Of a stretch of 8,378 nt of DNA, positions 1-6,686 are shown one piece after another. Source of the DNA: Candidatus Caccocola faecipullorum (GTDB lineage: Bacteria > Synergistota > Synergistia > Synergistales > Synergistaceae); contig DVKA01000139.1 in the NCBI GenBank assembly GCA_018716365.1, positions 1 through 8,378 of the forward strand, written 5' to 3'. The position numbers and the translations under genes were made by a program. The first letter of the stretch is position 1; the number at the start of each line of letters is the position of its first letter. The notes beneath the pieces were generated by a model. It did not search any database, had not been told where the DNA came from, and saw only the letters and a program-made list of their open reading frames with translations.

Positions 1-1107
1 CGGGACTTCGGCGAGACCGGTGTTGTTGATTTTACCGGTGAGGGCGAAGACCTTCGTGCCTTTGGATTTTTCCGTTCCGAGCTTCGCGTATTCTTCGGCT
101 CCGACGCGGAAGATGTAGGGGATGTTGGCGAAGGTTTCAACGTTGTTTATGTTGGAAGGCTTGCCCCAGAGTCCCTTGACTGCGGGGAACGGCGGGCGCG
201 GACGCGGCATACCGCGGCGGCCTTCGATGGAGGCCATGAGCGCCGTCTCTTCGCCGCAGACGAAGGCTCCGGCTCCTTCTTTGATGTGGATGTGGCAGCT
301 GAAGTTCGAGCCGAGGATGTTGTCTCCGAGGAGCCCGGCCTCTTCAGCCTGCGCGATGGCCTGTTTCAGGCGCTTGATCGCGAGCGGGTATTCCGCGCGG
401 CAGTAGATGTATCCTTCGTCGGCGCCTATCGCGTAGGCTCCGATGAGCATTCCTTCGAGTATCGCGTGCGGGTCGCCTTCGAGCAGAGAGCGGTCCATGA
501 ACGCGCCCGGGTCGCCTTCGTCGGCGTTGCAGATGATGTATTTCTTCGGCCCCGGCGATTTCTGGCAGAAGCTCCACTTCATGCCGGTGGGGAATCCGCC
601 GCCGCCGCGTCCGCGGAGGCCGGTCTTCTTCATTTCTTCGACGACCTGTTCCGGTGTCATGGTGAGAAGGACCTTCGCAAGCCCTTCGTAGCCGTCGGCT
701 CCGATGTATTCCTCAAGCGAATCGGGGTTGATGTGTCCGCAGTTCTTGAGGACGAGGCGGTGCTGCTTTTTATAGAAGTCGATGTCGGCGTAGTCGGGTA
801 CGCGCTGCGCCGTGAGCGGCTCCTTGAAGAGCAGGCGGCTCACTACGCGGCCCTTTACGAGATGTTCGCTGACTATTTCTTTTACGTCCTCTTCGTGGAC
901 GTGCGTGTAGAACGTTCCTTCAGGATAGATGATGACGAGCGGTCCCTGCTCGCAGAATCCCTGGCATCCTGTCTCGACTACCTTTACTTCCTTGTCGAGC
1001 CCCTGCGCCTTGAGTTCTTCGTTGAGCTTCGCTATGACCTGCCGCGAACCAGAGGCGACGCAGCCCGTTCCGGTGCATACCAGTACATGCGCTCTTACGA
1101 GAGCCAT
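1..1107 (-). CDS. hndC: HndC/NuoF-like NAD(P)H- and FMN-binding subunit of a bifurcating [FeFe] hydrogenase (3' part outside window)
   Basis: This is the flavin and pyridine-nucleotide subunit, which passes electrons between NAD(P)H and the iron-sulfur chain of a soluble hydrogenase complex. Only the first 369 residues are in the window. An N-terminal thioredoxin-like [2Fe-2S] domain has Cys11 and Cys16 (CTGTGC) and Cys48 and Cys52 (TGCQGFC). The NuoF-type 51-kDa domain follows, with the glycine-rich nucleotide loop GLRGRGGGGFPTG at 163-175, the FMN-site segment NADEGDPGAFMDR at 194-206, and GAGAFVCGEETAL at 278-290. In the family, the missing C-terminus carries a [4Fe-4S] site and a ferredoxin-like domain. 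The chosen ATG has GGGAGGA about 8 bases upstream and lies 24 bp after hndB. The N-terminal [2Fe-2S] domain and the preceding hndA and hndB favour HndC over respiratory NuoF. A formate-dehydrogenase-linked NuoF homologue remains possible because the partner catalytic subunit is not visible. Confidence 0.93.
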   Translation of the reverse strand, partial: MALVRAHVLVCTGTGCVASGSRQVIAKLNEELKAQGLDKEVKVVETGCQGFCEQGPLVIIYPEGTFYTHVHEEDVKEIVSEHLVKGRVVSRLLFKEPLTAQRVPDYADIDFYKKQHRLVLKNCGHINPDSLEEYIGADGYEGLAKVLLTMTPEQVVEEMKKTGLRGRGGGGFPTGMKWSFCQKSPGPKKYIICNADEGDPGAFMDRSLLEGDPHAILEGMLIGAYAIGADEGYIYCRAEYPLAIKRLKQAIAQAEEAGLLGDNILGSNFSCHIHIKEGAGAFVCGEETALMASIEGRRGMPRPRPPFPAVKGLWGKPSNINNVETFANIPYIFRVGAEEYAKLGTEKSKGTKVFALTGKINNTGLAEVP

Positions 1108-1131
1108 AATATGTCTCCTCCCTTCGGCCTG

Positions 1132-1512
1132 TTACGCCTGCTTGCTCGGGATCTTGGCAACGACAAGATCTTCGACGACGACGCCGTTGATGAGATGGTC
1201 CGCGATTATGCGCGGAACGTCCGTCGGCTTGACCGGTCCGTAGGTGACTCTGTCTTCGCCGGGACGGACGACGTCGAGGAGGGGCTCTTTCTGGCACATT
1301 CCAATGCAGCCCGTCTGGAGGACTGCCACGTCGTGGATGTCGCGCTTCGCAAGTTCTTCGAGAACCGCCTTCATGACTTCACGGGCTCCGGCCGCTATGC
1401 CGCAGGTGCCCATGCCTATGATTATCTGTCTTTCGTTGAGCTTTCTGGCCTCGGTGTGCTCCTTGGCCTGCGCCTTTATCTTACGGAGATCTTCAAGACT
1501 TTTGATTGCCAT
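1132..1512 (-). CDS. hndB: HndB-like [2Fe-2S] ferredoxin-fold subunit
   Basis: This is a 126-residue thioredoxin-like ferredoxin subunit of the bifurcating hydrogenase complex, presumed to carry electrons between the other subunits. It has a charged helical N-terminus (about residues 4-28). Then comes IIIGMGTCGIAAGA with Cys37, and later TGCIGMC with Cys69 and Cys73. Only three cysteines are present, compared with four in the related domains of hndA and hndC. The start at the second in-frame ATG (MAIKSL) is preferred because GGAGG sits 8 bases before it; an upstream ATG five codons earlier would overlap that site. The gene lies 21 bp after hndA and 24 bp before hndC, so the three are almost certainly co-transcribed. 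The cytoplasmic location follows from the absence of a signal peptide or membrane segment. Confidence 0.92.
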   Translation of the reverse strand: MAIKSLEDLRKIKAQAKEHTEARKLNERQIIIGMGTCGIAAGAREVMKAVLEELAKRDIHDVAVLQTGCIGMCQKEPLLDVVRPGEDRVTYGPVKPTDVPRIIADHLINGVVVEDLVVAKIPSKQA

Positions 1513-1533
1513 GTTCAGTTCCTCCAATCCGGT

Positions 1534-2007
1534 TTACGCGTACTTGTCGAGGATCGGGCCGACCGATTCCGGTGTAAGTCTTCCGTGCGTGTCGTCGTTG
1601 ACCATGAAGACCGGCGCGAGGCCGCATGCGCCTATGCATGCGACCGTCTCAAGCGTGAACTTGAGGTCCGGCGTAGTGGTCTGCCCCTCTTTGAGGCCGA
1701 GCTTGTCCTGAACGGCCTTGAGGACGGCCTTCGCTCCGCGTACGTGGCACGCGGTTCCCTGGCACGACCGGATGATGTTTCTTCCGCGCGGCTCGAGATG
1801 GAACTGTGCATAGAAAGTTACCACGCCGTAAATCTGGCTGATCGGCACTTCGAGCTTGTTGCTGATTTCGATCAGGACTTCCTTCGGCAGATAGCCGTAG
1901 ATTTCCTGAGCCTGCTGAAGCACAGGGATGACGCTGCCCTTAGTGCCGCGGTATTTGTCGAGGAGAGCTTTCAGCTGCTCCTTCTGCTCCGACGCCTTCT
2001 CCACCAT
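1534..2007 (-). CDS. hndA: HndA/NuoE-like [2Fe-2S] subunit of a bifurcating hydrogenase
   Basis: This is a 157-residue NuoE-type (24-kDa) subunit and the first gene of the operon. The N-terminal helical half contains the family segment VIPVLQQAQEIYGYLP (26-41) and QIYGVVTFYAQF (58-69). The C-terminal thioredoxin-like domain binds [2Fe-2S] through Cys82, Cys87 (SCQGTAC), Cys124 and Cys128 (ACIGAC), which is the complete family set. The length is normal for NuoE/HndA. The frame stays open 55 codons further upstream, but that extension is basic and low in similarity. The chosen ATG is preceded by AAGGAGG with 9 bases of spacing. The role is electron transfer next to the flavin subunit HndC. Its order before hndB and hndC matches the hnd operons known from Desulfovibrio and fermentative anaerobes. 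Confidence 0.95.
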   Translation of the reverse strand: MVEKASEQKEQLKALLDKYRGTKGSVIPVLQQAQEIYGYLPKEVLIEISNKLEVPISQIYGVVTFYAQFHLEPRGRNIIRSCQGTACHVRGAKAVLKAVQDKLGLKEGQTTTPDLKFTLETVACIGACGLAPVFMVNDDTHGRLTPESVGPILDKYA

Positions 2008-2109
2008 AAAACGCACCCTCCTTAGTGTCCTTCCCCGGGCCCTCCCGCCCGAAGAAACGAGTGTAACCCCTCTGAAGCTACATCTATGATTTTTCCTTTT
2101 TCTCCGCGT

Positions 2110-2131
2110 GCGGCCTTCCTGCAAAGGCCGC
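2110..2131 (-). other. Hairpin in the hnd leader
   Basis: A perfect 8-bp stem (GCGGCCTT with AAGGCCGC) closes a 6-base loop within the untranslated leader of hndA. On the minus strand it is followed by A-rich sequence, not a T-run, so it is not an intrinsic terminator. It may stabilise the transcript or take part in leader folding; the function is unknown. The rest of the 401-bp gap between hndA and the phosphoribosyltransferase gene holds the promoter, AT-rich upstream DNA and the terminator of the next operon. I see no gene there. Confidence 0.45.
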
Positions 2132-2183
2132 CGACTGAGCGCCGCTTTCACGGCAATTGCGAAAAAGTACACAAAGCAAAATT

Positions 2184-2213
2184 ATTATATCCCGTACAGT
2201 ACGGCGGTTGCAA
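2184..2213 (-). promoter_or_regulatory. Promoter of the hndABC operon with an embedded palindrome
   Basis: Read on the minus strand, TTGCAA (2208-2213) is separated by 18 bases from a perfect TATAAT (2184-2189). Transcription would start near 2177, giving a leader of about 170 nt before hndA. The spacer contains the perfect inverted repeat CCGTAC-A-GTACGG at 2192-2204 (plus-strand reading), placed where a bound repressor would block RNA polymerase. The -35 box lies in the 8-bp palindrome GTTGCAAC (2207-2214). Upstream, the minus strand is A-rich with two copies of GAACAAAAA. The start point is inferred. Confidence 0.7.
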
Positions 2214-2360
2214 CAATTTTTTTGTTCGAGCGGAGCGTAAAAGCCGTTTTTGTTCATTTTTGTTTTTAGATATGGAACAAAGGGACTTGAAAAATACAGA
2301 TTTTCTACGAGGCGGAGAGCGGAGAAAAATTACAAAAAACGTGAAAGCCGGGACGATACG

Positions 2361-2385
2361 AAAAAGGCCGCGCCTGAGCGCGGCC
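2361..2385 (-). terminator. Intrinsic terminator of the permease-phosphoribosyltransferase operon
   Basis: On the minus strand, a perfect 8-bp GC-rich stem (GGCCGCGC with GCGCGGCC, 2366-2385) with a 4-base loop is followed directly by five T residues (2361-2365). It begins about 24 bp after the phosphoribosyltransferase stop codon and separates that operon from hndABC. Confidence 0.88.
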
Positions 2386-2408
2386 CGGTGTATTTTGATG
2401 AAAATCCG

Positions 2409-2957
2409 CTAGTCCTTGAAGACCGGCAGCTTTTCGAGATAAATCAGATCTTTGCCGTCGTATCCGCCCTCTTCGAGCAGCACGGCGACCTTGCTGGCGA
2501 CGGTGCAGCCGGTCTTTGCAAGCACCGCTTCGAGCGAATGCAGCGAGCCGCCGGTCGAGACGACGTCGTCCACAACACAGACGCGTTTTCCGTCGAGCTT
2601 CGCCGCGTCCATCTCGTCGATGACGATTATCTGCTTCTCCGATGTCGTTATCGACTTCGTCTCTTCTATAATCGGGTGCTCCATGTAGGCCTTGACCGAC
2701 TTGCGCGCGACGACGTAGTCCACGCCCATGCGCGCCGCTATCGCGTGCGTCAGCGGTATGCCCTTCGCCTCGGGGCATACGAGCATATCTATCCGTCCGA
2801 GGCCGCGGATTTTTTCAAGAAGCGCGTCCGCCGCCTTCTCTATCAGCTGCGTGTCGCCGAGCATGACGAACGACGCAATCGTAAGATGCGGGGCGACGCG
2901 TACCTTCTTGAGCTCGCGCGTTATGCCGCAGAGGTGAAGCGTGTAAAATTCAGCCAT
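2409..2957 (-). CDS. Purine-type phosphoribosyltransferase
   Basis: This 182-residue type I phosphoribosyltransferase would transfer ribose 5-phosphate from PRPP to a free nucleobase in the cytoplasm, producing the nucleotide. The PRPP-binding motif VCVVDDVVSTGGSL is at 127-140, with the two acidic residues and TGG typical of the fold. The segment CPEAKGIPLTHAIAARMGV (61-79) followed by VVARKS resembles the EA(R/K)G and RK segments of adenine and xanthine phosphoribosyltransferases. The start has GGAGG about 9 bases upstream. The gene follows an NCS2-type permease by 15 bp, so import and phosphoribosylation of the same base are probably coupled. The base cannot be named with confidence: adenine, xanthine, guanine and hypoxanthine are all possible. 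The protein is close to the usual length and lacks DNA-binding additions such as those of PurR-type regulators. Confidence 0.88.
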   Translation of the reverse strand: MAEFYTLHLCGITRELKKVRVAPHLTIASFVMLGDTQLIEKAADALLEKIRGLGRIDMLVCPEAKGIPLTHAIAARMGVDYVVARKSVKAYMEHPIIEETKSITTSEKQIIVIDEMDAAKLDGKRVCVVDDVVSTGGSLHSLEAVLAKTGCTVASKVAVLLEEGGYDGKDLIYLEKLPVFKD

Positions 2958-2972
2958 TGTTGAAGTCCTCCC

Positions 2973-4085
2973 TTAAAGTCCGAAAATTACCTTGATTGCC
3001 ACGCCCGTCAGAAGCCCGTAGAAGGGGTTCCAGCGCGCGGTCGCTATGACGGTCGCGCCTATCACCATGCCCCACGGCGAGAAGCCGAAAGGCCCCTGCG
3101 CCGCCGGAGCGCTTGCGATGGCCGCCTGAATGTTTGAAATAAACGTAACGAAGACGCCGAGTACGAAAAGGAATCCCGCGATCGACGAACTGTGCAGATA
3201 GCGCCCCATGACGGGAAGCAGCTTCAGGAAAAGAATCGCCGCCATCATCAGCATCATCAGCACCGACGCGCCGACTGGGTGCGGGGCCGTCGCCGTGCCG
3301 GAAATTATAGCCTCGACCGGGCCGCCGCCGAAGAAGGACGAGAACATATCCGCGAGCGACGAATATATGGCGAGATGGTCGATGTTGGCGTCCACGCCCG
3401 CGATGCTGCCCGTCACCTTGCCGAAGCTGATGTTCGCGCCGATGTTGAGGCACATAAGGCCGAGCGCGCCAGCGATAATCTTCGGGTGCTTCCATACCTG
3501 CCACTCGATGTTGCCCGTCGTGAGCTTCTCGTTGGACATATCGAACTCGATATGCTGCTGCTGAACCTTGCCCATGTTCTTCAGAATATTGAAGGCGACG
3601 GTCGCAATGATGACCGAGATGATGACCGTCTTCGCAAGGTCGCCCGTTATGAACCAGACGGCGAGCGCGGAGACCATCGAGACGCCGCCCGAGTACTTCT
3701 CCGAATCGAAAAGGTCTATCGAAAGATAGGAGAGCATGACGCCGACGCCCGCCATCATCGAGGTAACTACCGTCGGGCCGACTAGCTCCACTATCTTCTC
3801 GTTAAGGCCGAGCAGCGACGGTATAAGGACGAAGACGCCGCCCCAGAAAACCGTGCTGAGACGCTCGCGGCGAGAAGAGGCGATCTTGCCCGTTACCGCT
3901 ATCGTCTCCGCCTGGAACGAAACCGTAGCCACAGAGTCGAAGGCGAAAGAGCCCGCCGCTCCCACAAGAAAAGCGAGCGCCGTCGGGAAGGCCGCGAAGC
4001 CGAGCGAGAGCGCGAGAAGCCCCTGCGGAACGCCGTTCAGCACGACCGCCACCGCGGCGAGCAGGTCTGTCATATACGCATCCAT
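2973..4085 (-). CDS. NCS2-type nucleobase permease
   Basis: This is a 370-residue inner-membrane protein with many hydrophobic segments, including about residues 8-45, 78-92, 106-124, 134-150, 155-167, 281-296 and 302-321. The segment SFFGGGPVEAIISGTATAPHP at about 250-270 matches the conserved central loop of the NCS2/AzgA-like purine permeases, where acidic and small residues contact the base. The protein is probably a proton- or ion-coupled importer of a purine. It is shorter than typical members of about 430 residues, and the missing part appears to be at the N-terminus. The start is supported by AGGGGG 9 bases upstream; a second ATG at codon 5 is an alternative. The phosphoribosyltransferase gene 15 bp downstream points to purine salvage. 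The substrate is inferred from this neighbour, not from the sequence alone. Confidence 0.85.
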   Translation of the reverse strand: MDAYMTDLLAAVAVVLNGVPQGLLALSLGFAAFPTALAFLVGAAGSFAFDSVATVSFQAETIAVTGKIASSRRERLSTVFWGGVFVLIPSLLGLNEKIVELVGPTVVTSMMAGVGVMLSYLSIDLFDSEKYSGGVSMVSALAVWFITGDLAKTVIISVIIATVAFNILKNMGKVQQQHIEFDMSNEKLTTGNIEWQVWKHPKIIAGALGLMCLNIGANISFGKVTGSIAGVDANIDHLAIYSSLADMFSSFFGGGPVEAIISGTATAPHPVGASVLMMLMMAAILFLKLLPVMGRYLHSSSIAGFLFVLGVFVTFISNIQAAIASAPAAQGPFGFSPWGMVIGATVIATARWNPFYGLLTGVAIKVIFGL

Positions 4086-4128
4086 TAAAAATTTCCCCCT
4101 ACAAGAAAATTATTAAAACAACCCAGCG

Positions 4129-4157
4129 AAATTACTCCACTCGCGCGGTTTTGTCAA
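4129..4157 (-). promoter_or_regulatory. Promoter of the permease-phosphoribosyltransferase operon
   Basis: On the minus strand a consensus TTGACA (4152-4157) is followed after 17 bases by TAATTT (4129-4134). The -35 match is perfect; the -10 match is weak. The predicted leader is only about 38 nt, too short for a purine riboswitch. An imperfect inverted repeat (AATAACGCGGCG at 4156-4167 and CGCCGTTATT at 4184-4193) adjoins the -35 box and could be an operator. Confidence 0.6.
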
Positions 4158-4247
4158 TAACGCGGCGAAATAAAAATATCGGCCGCCGTTATTTGTAAGC
4201 GCGGAGAAATATCGCGCCGCCGCACTCCGTATGAAGCGCGGCGGTTT

Positions 4248-4258
4248 TGATATATAAT
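4248..4258 (+). promoter_or_regulatory. Promoter of the cysteine desulfidase gene (-10 region)
   Basis: A TATATAAT stretch (4251-4258) contains both a consensus TATAAT (4253-4258) and a TATATA preceded by TG plus one base, the extended -10 pattern. No good -35 box is found at the expected distance, which fits an extended -10 promoter or an activator-dependent one. The leader would be about 60 nt. The 7-bp inverted repeats ACTCCGT (4224-4230) and ACGGAGT (4286-4292) lie on either side. Confidence 0.55.
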
Positions 4259-4324
4259 TTAACTGTGTCGAATCATCAGCAGCAAACGGAGTACAAATCA
4301 AAATTTTCAAGGAGGAAGGAATCA

Positions 4325-5641
4325 ATGCCGACATTGAAGGAATTTTTGCGCAGCGAAGTCAAACCGGCTCTCGGATGTACCGAGCCGGGGGCCGTGGCGC
4401 TTGCGGTGGCGCGCGCGTGCGCCGAGCTCCCGGACAGGAACAACGTCGCTGCCGTGCGCGTCACGGTCAGCGCGAACATTTATAAGAACGGCATGGCGGT
4501 CGGTATTCCCGGCGCGGGCGGCGCGCGCGGGAACGCGATAGCTGCGGCGCTCGGGGCTATCTGCGGCGAAGCCTCGCGCGGCCTCGAAGTGCTCGCGGGC
4601 ACTACGCCCGAGGACGTCAAAAAGGCGGAGACGTGGGTGGAGGAGAAACGCGCCACCATCTACTGCGACCAGGACAGAGGCGGCGTATATGTCCTCGCGT
4701 CCGTCTTCACGCCCGAGCACAAGGCCATGTGCCTGATCGAAGGCAGCCATTCCAACGTCGTCAAGGTCACGGCGGACGGCGAAACTGTGTTCGAGAAAGA
4801 GCGTTCCTCCGGCTCTTCGTCCGGGTTCGCCGACGACGGCTTCCCGACGCTTTTCGCCGACGTCCTCAAGATGGCCGACGAAATGGACGGCGAGGACGAG
4901 GATTTCATCTGGGAAGGCGTCGAGATGAACGACCGCATCGCGGCGGAAGGCATCAAGCCCGCGGGCGGCGGCAGCCTCCAGAGCAGCAACTTCGGACTTA
5001 TTTTGAGAAACGATGAAAAGGTGGGCGACTTCGTCCCGGTCGCGCTTGAAATACGCACGACGGCATCGGCGGCCGCCGAGGCGCGCATGTCGGGCGTGCA
5101 GCTGCCGGTCATGAGCAGCGCCGGCAGCGGCAACCACGGCATCACGGCGATAATCCCGATCGCGGTGCTGGGCCGCCGCGAGGGCAAAAGCCGCCGCGAA
5201 ATAGCGAAGGCGATAGCGGTCAGCCACCTTGCGACGAGCTTTGTAAAACGCAACCTCGGACGCCTCTCGCCCGTCTGCGGCTGCTCGGTCGCCGCGGGCG
5301 CGGGCGCGGCCGCGGGCATGACCTACCTCATGGGCGGCACATACGACCAGATATGCAGCGCGATGAGCCTGCTGCTTTCCAACATTGCGGGAATGCTCTG
5401 CGACGGCGCGAAGGAGAGCTGCGCGCTGAAGGTCGGCTCCGCTTCGTCGGAAGCCTACTGCGCCATGGATTGGGCGCTCCGCGGACAGCATCTCACCGTC
5501 CCGCAGGGCGTCTTCGGCGCTTCGATAGAAGAAACGGTTGCAAACGTCGGGCGCGTTTCGCGCGAAGGAATGAAGACCGTCGACCGCGTTATGATAGACA
5601 TCCTCGACGAACGCCACAGGCCGAACGCCGAGACGTTCTAG
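4325..5641 (+). CDS. cyuA: L-cysteine desulfidase, CyuA/UPF0597 family
   Basis: This 438-residue cytoplasmic enzyme should degrade L-cysteine to pyruvate, ammonia and sulfide using a catalytic [4Fe-4S] cluster, without pyridoxal phosphate. It belongs to the family of E. coli CyuA (formerly YhaM) and the Methanocaldococcus cysteine desulfidase, related to the iron-sulfur L-serine dehydratases. Key features are GCTEPGAVALA with Cys18 at 17-27, SAGSGNHGITAIIPIA (265-280, the substrate-loop motif shared with serine dehydratases), VCGCSVAAGAGAAAG with Cys318 and Cys320 (317-331), and MLCDGAKESCALKVG with Cys359 and Cys366 (357-371). Cys18, Cys318 or Cys320, and Cys359 or Cys366 are plausible cluster ligands. 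The start is fixed by AAGGAGG 9 bases upstream. The length is normal for the family. The gene stands alone between its own promoter and terminator, with a cysteine-rich regulator gene next to it. A role on another small sulfur amino acid cannot be excluded. Confidence 0.93.
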   Translation: MPTLKEFLRSEVKPALGCTEPGAVALAVARACAELPDRNNVAAVRVTVSANIYKNGMAVGIPGAGGARGNAIAAALGAICGEASRGLEVLAGTTPEDVKKAETWVEEKRATIYCDQDRGGVYVLASVFTPEHKAMCLIEGSHSNVVKVTADGETVFEKERSSGSSSGFADDGFPTLFADVLKMADEMDGEDEDFIWEGVEMNDRIAAEGIKPAGGGSLQSSNFGLILRNDEKVGDFVPVALEIRTTASAAAEARMSGVQLPVMSSAGSGNHGITAIIPIAVLGRREGKSRREIAKAIAVSHLATSFVKRNLGRLSPVCGCSVAAGAGAAAGMTYLMGGTYDQICSAMSLLLSNIAGMLCDGAKESCALKVGSASSEAYCAMDWALRGQHLTVPQGVFGASIEETVANVGRVSREGMKTVDRVMIDILDERHRPNAETF

Positions 5642-5674
5642 CGTTCAGCGCGACATAAAATAAAAGGCAAAAAC

Positions 5675-5700
5675 AAAGGACGGCGAAAGCCGTCCTTTTT
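5675..5700 (+). terminator. Intrinsic terminator of cyuA
   Basis: A perfect stem (AAAGGACGGC with GCCGTCCTTT) closes a GAAA tetraloop and ends in a run of five T residues (5696-5700). It starts 33 bp after the cyuA stop codon. Confidence 0.95.
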
Positions 5701-5770
5701 CCGTCTCCGCGCCGTGCAAAGCCGTTTTTCTTCAGGCGAAACAGGCGCTCCGGGAGCGGTTTCTCGCTTC

Positions 5771-5800
5771 TTCACATAAAGGCGGAAGCATTGGTATAAT
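5771..5800 (+). promoter_or_regulatory. Promoter of the XRE-family regulator gene
   Basis: TTCACA (5771-5776, one mismatch to consensus) is followed after 18 bases by a perfect TATAAT (5795-5800), itself preceded by TGG, an extended -10. This is the best promoter match in the window. Transcription would begin near 5807, leaving a leader of about 160 nt. The -35 box is inside TTCACATAAAGGCGG, which is repeated with two mismatches as TTCACATACCGGCGG at 5915-5929. A 13-bp palindrome, CGCTCC-G-GGAGCG, is at 5746-5758. Confidence 0.8.
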
Positions 5801-5893
5801 ATTCACAACAGGTACCTCAAGAGTGTTGCGCGGAAACGTTCTCGCCTCCAAGCAGCTTATGAAAATGAAATAGTTTTCGCAGAAATATGCAAC

Positions 5894-5927
5894 GCGCGTA
5901 ACGACGCGCCGGCTTTCACATACCGGC
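5894..5927 (+). other. Two alternative hairpins in the regulator leader
   Basis: GCGCGT-AACG-ACGCGC (5894-5909) is a perfect 6-bp stem with a 4-base loop. GCCGG (5908-5912) can pair with CCGGC (5923-5927) to form a second stem that shares two bases with the first. Both lie 24-57 bases before the ribosome binding site. Their role is unknown, but the leader is long for a regulator gene. No small reading frame of note is seen in the leader. Confidence 0.4.
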
Positions 5928-5966
5928 GGGAAATACCAAAAATCATACCGAGAGGTAAAAACAGCC

Positions 5967-6686
5967 ATGACGCAAGTAAGCGAAGCTCTGGGACAGAAGA
6001 TCAGAGAAATCAGAAAAAACAGGCGCTGCACGCTCGAAGAGCTCGGGCAGGCCGTGCATAAGAGCAAGGCGACGCTCTCCAAGTACGAGACGGGCGACAT
6101 AGTCATCGACGTCGAGACGCTCTACGAAATCGCGCGGGCGCTGCGCGTTTCGGTATTCAGCCTGATGAACCTGCCGGTCGAGGAATGCTGCTCCGAGCCG
6201 CCGGCGCCGGATATGCGCGGGCGCGACGTCTTCGCCTCCCCGCTGCTCTACCTCTACTACTACGGCGGAGAAGAGCGCGCGGTTCACAGGAGCGTCATAG
6301 AGCGCGACGCGGAGGGCAACTGCGCGAAGCTCTACCATGAAGTGTCGTCGTTCGACGACTACTGTCTCTGCTCGAAGGTCTACAAGGGGCAGGTGCAGGA
6401 ATATTCCTTCTACACGCGGCTGCCATTTGAAAACGAATTCTGCCGCCTCGACCGGATGATGATGATCTTCCCGTCGATGCTCAACGGACAGAATTTCCTG
6501 CTGGGACATCTTTTAATGATGAACCTTGCGAACCAGCCCGTCAGCGTGAAGGCGCTCGTTGCGAACCACGTCATGGCGGAGGACAAGCACTTCCGCACGT
6601 TGCTGCAGGTGTCGCGCGAGGAGATACGCCGCGTGAGGCGCACGAATTACTTCACGATAGACCGCGTCTCCGAGGCCGAAGCGTAG
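5967..6686 (+). CDS. XRE-family transcriptional regulator with a cysteine-rich C-terminal domain
   Basis: The 239-residue protein begins with a helix-turn-helix domain of the Cro/CI (XRE) type at about residues 7-68. It contains LGQKIREIRKNRRCTLEELG, then the recognition-helix region HKSKATLSKYETGDIVID and LYEIARALRVSV. The remaining 170 residues are not a cupin or peptidase domain that I recognise. They resemble the sensory halves attached to XRE domains in anaerobes, and contain Cys74, Cys75, Cys119, Cys133, Cys135 and Cys159, seven cysteines in all with Cys21. The ribosome binding site AGAGG lies 11 bases before the ATG, a little far. The gene is downstream of the cyuA terminator and has its own strong promoter with a repeated element, so autoregulation is likely. 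Control of cyuA or of the downstream adhesin genes is possible; the sequence does not show it. Confidence 0.87.
   Translation: MTQVSEALGQKIREIRKNRRCTLEELGQAVHKSKATLSKYETGDIVIDVETLYEIARALRVSVFSLMNLPVEECCSEPPAPDMRGRDVFASPLLYLYYYGGEERAVHRSVIERDAEGNCAKLYHEVSSFDDYCLCSKVYKGQVQEYSFYTRLPFENEFCRLDRMMMIFPSMLNGQNFLLGHLLMMNLANQPVSVKALVANHVMAEDKHFRTLLQVSREEIRRVRRTNYFTIDRVSEAEA

Noticed and set aside
286..2025. A 579-codon open frame on the plus strand across the hydrogenase operon
   Set aside because: It runs antisense through three genes with complete family motifs and well-placed ribosome binding sites, and its own translation is Arg-, Asp- and Val-rich with no recognisable domain. It is a by-product of codon bias.
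2008..2172. N-terminal extension of hndA by 55 codons
   Set aside because: The extension is basic, unlike the family, and would place the clear AAGGAGG site inside the coding region.
4322..5617. A 431-codon open frame on the minus strand opposite cyuA
   Set aside because: Its composition is dominated by Ala, Arg, Asp and His without any motif, while the plus strand encodes a full cysteine desulfidase.
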